Part shown: positions 5,182 to 6,326 of the stretch, in pieces | How the letters are laid out: the number at the start of each line of letters is the position of its first letter | Position numbering within the stretch: the first letter of the stretch is position 1 | NCBI GenBank assembly: GCA_021793945.1 | Contig: JAJYRT010000111.1 | Coordinates: 1 to 6,326 of the forward strand | Source of the DNA: Thermoplasmata archaeon | Lineage (GTDB): Archaea > Thermoplasmatota > Thermoplasmata > Thermoplasmatales > Thermoplasmataceae | Direction of reading: 5' to 3' | Length of the DNA: 6,326 nt | Made by a program: the position numbers and the translations under genes | Notes under the pieces: model-generated | What the model saw: the letters and a program-made list of their open reading frames with translations, nothing else | Told to the model about the DNA's origin: nothing | Database searches by the model: none

Positions 5182-6326
5182 ATGGGAAAACTCACCGGAT
5201 ACATTCTTGGTGTTTCTGCCGCACTGCTGGTAGCGTATTACATTCTCATGCCATATTATACGCCTCTGTTGGACTGGCTCGGTCCTTATTTCGGTGCGCC
5301 GCTTGCATTCATTTTGCCTATCCTCTTCCTGCTGGTGGGAAACCCCATTGAATTTCCCGTAATAATAGCGTCCTGGATCATTATTGCATTTCTTGTTGCT
5401 GTGGGTGCGAGAAGGGGAGGCCGATCCGCAGGAACCGCGTTCACGGTTTACCTGTCCATCCTTGGATTCCTAGGCGTGTCTGCCATCGCCCTGCTGTTCG
5501 GGGCTCATGTCCTGTCTGGTGTATCGTCGTCTTCGCTTTCTTCACTTACAGGACTGCTCTCAACTCCGCCATCTGGAACAAACCTGTATACAATTGAAAA
5601 CGAGCCGCTGGTTGGCAACATAGTCGGGATAGCCTCATCATACGCCAGCGTATTCGGTGGGACATCTTCCGCTGCGTCAGGAAGTCCGAATATTTCGCAG
5701 ATCATCTCATCACTGGAAAGCAATTTCCTGGTATACCTTATCATAAACCTGGTTATTTTCCTGGTAGCATCTTACATATTTGGCAGGTTATTTCAAAGGA
5801 TTGTGCGGCCGAGGAAGGAGAAGCCGTCTGGGGTTGTGGCGGCGCTGGTGGTTATTGTCGTTGTCGCAGGCGGTTTTGCTGTCCTGGCCGATTTTTCACA
5901 GCACAGCTCTCCCATTTCTCTTTACCCTTCAGTCACCGGCCAGACAACCTCAACTTCCTCAACCCAGTACGCTGATTCATCCGGAATGGCGCAGTTTTCA
6001 CCATCATACGTGGCCTCGGCCATAAATGGTTTTACCCCATCAGGAACGGGTTCCGGGATAAACTCCACATATTTCGCCGCTGGTATTGTCGGCAGATACG
6101 GGGACGTGTATAACATGTACGCAATGGCCAGCCTTGTGGGACCTTCCGCAAGCTCCCAGTGGTACGGAACAAGGGCCGCCGGCGCCTCTGATTTCACCCT
6201 GGTGATATATACCTACAACCTAACCCAGATTGCTGACGCCCTCTCCGAGGATCAGATAATCAATGGAACAGGAATCCTCGGATCATCCACACTTGGAAAC
6301 TTGCTCAACATCGTTCCGCAGGTTAT
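5182..6326 (+). CDS. Multi-pass membrane protein with a large external domain (partial)
   Basis: An open frame of at least 381 codons starts at ATG 5182 and leaves the right edge without a stop; an in-frame TAG at 5173-5175 and a box A 26 nt upstream fix the start. I do not recognise the family. Hydrophobic segments lie at about 4-24, 39-53, 57-76, 86-108, 182-202 and 217-236. Positive clusters after segments 3 (RRGGR, 77-81) and 5 (RLFQRIVRPRKEK, 202-214) should face the cytoplasm, which puts both the 109-181 loop and everything after 236 outside. These outer parts are rich in Ser, Thr, Gly and Tyr and poor in charge, with N-glycosylation sequons at Asn170, Asn294, Asn346 and Asn361. No cysteine and no catalytic motif is visible. 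The soluble region from about 270 onward looks folded (alternating hydrophobic strands and helices) after a Ser/Thr-rich linker at 252-268. It is divergent from glmM. Function unknown. Confidence 0.85.
   Translation, partial: MGKLTGYILGVSAALLVAYYILMPYYTPLLDWLGPYFGAPLAFILPILFLLVGNPIEFPVIIASWIIIAFLVAVGARRGGRSAGTAFTVYLSILGFLGVSAIALLFGAHVLSGVSSSSLSSLTGLLSTPPSGTNLYTIENEPLVGNIVGIASSYASVFGGTSSAASGSPNISQIISSLESNFLVYLIINLVIFLVASYIFGRLFQRIVRPRKEKPSGVVAALVVIVVVAGGFAVLADFSQHSSPISLYPSVTGQTTSTSSTQYADSSGMAQFSPSYVASAINGFTPSGTGSGINSTYFAAGIVGRYGDVYNMYAMASLVGPSASSQWYGTRAAGASDFTLVIYTYNLTQIADALSEDQIINGTGILGSSTLGNLLNIVPQV

Noticed and set aside
5067..5351. A 94-codon + strand frame beginning just upstream of the membrane gene
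   Set aside because: The frame from 5182 stays open to the window edge, has coherent membrane segments and a well placed box A; the shorter frame is its shadow.
5505..6197. Two - strand frames (5505-5744 and 5922-6197) opposite the membrane gene
   Set aside because: Acidic, Glu/Pro/Val-rich products are what the reverse strand of Ser/Thr-rich coding sequence gives; no promoter or family motif supports them.
1..6326. Search for CRISPR repeats, insertion sequences, tRNA genes, toxin-antitoxin or defence genes
   Set aside because: No regularly spaced repeats, transposase motifs, cloverleaf-like sequence or such gene pairs were seen; almost all of the window is housekeeping coding sequence.

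Overview
The window looks like an ordinary stretch of archaeal chromosome. Three genes point to Archaea: tiaS (agmatidine synthesis at tRNA-Ile2), an archaetidylinositol-phosphate synthase for ether lipids, and a cis-prenyltransferase with the archaeal/eukaryotic DGNRR active-site motif. Transcription signals agree: several genes have a TTTAT-type box A about 26-27 nt before the start codon, as expected for leaderless mRNAs. By eye the base composition is close to 50% GC and AGG/AGA arginine codons are common. Together this fits the Thermoplasmata, possibly a Thermoplasmatales-type cell, but that placement is inference. I see no mobile element, CRISPR array, tRNA or rRNA.

Layout. The left edge holds the last 42 codons of a seryl-tRNA synthetase on the + strand. 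It converges, across 15 bp, with a small unrecognised 90-aa gene on the - strand. A 128-bp divergent intergenic region, carrying a perfect 8-bp-arm dyad over the small gene's likely box A, separates that gene from a + strand run of four close-packed genes: uppS (cis-prenyltransferase), tiaS, an AK6/Fap7-type adenylate kinase, and the archaetidylinositol-phosphate synthase. uppS and tiaS are in the same frame and separated only by one TAG codon; tiaS and the kinase gene overlap by ATGA; 16 nt separate the kinase gene from the synthase gene, which may also have its own promoter.

That run converges on a glmM-type phosphohexomutase on the - strand. The two final genes overlap by the hexamer TCATGA, which is its own reverse complement and supplies Ser-stop to both. 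glmM carries an unusual 21-bp codon-aligned palindrome near its 3' end. A 119-bp divergent region with two good box A elements then separates glmM from a large + strand membrane protein that runs off the right edge. It has about six membrane segments followed by a Ser/Thr-rich, sequon-bearing domain probably outside the cell.

How the genes relate. Polyprenyl carrier lipid (uppS), amino-sugar activation (glmM), inositol phospholipid synthesis and a probably glycosylated surface protein share a cell-envelope theme. tiaS, serS and the Fap7-like kinase belong to translation. The gene set is housekeeping. The parts most worth a second look are small: the TAG-TTG junction, the dyads, the unassigned 90-aa protein and the incomplete membrane protein.
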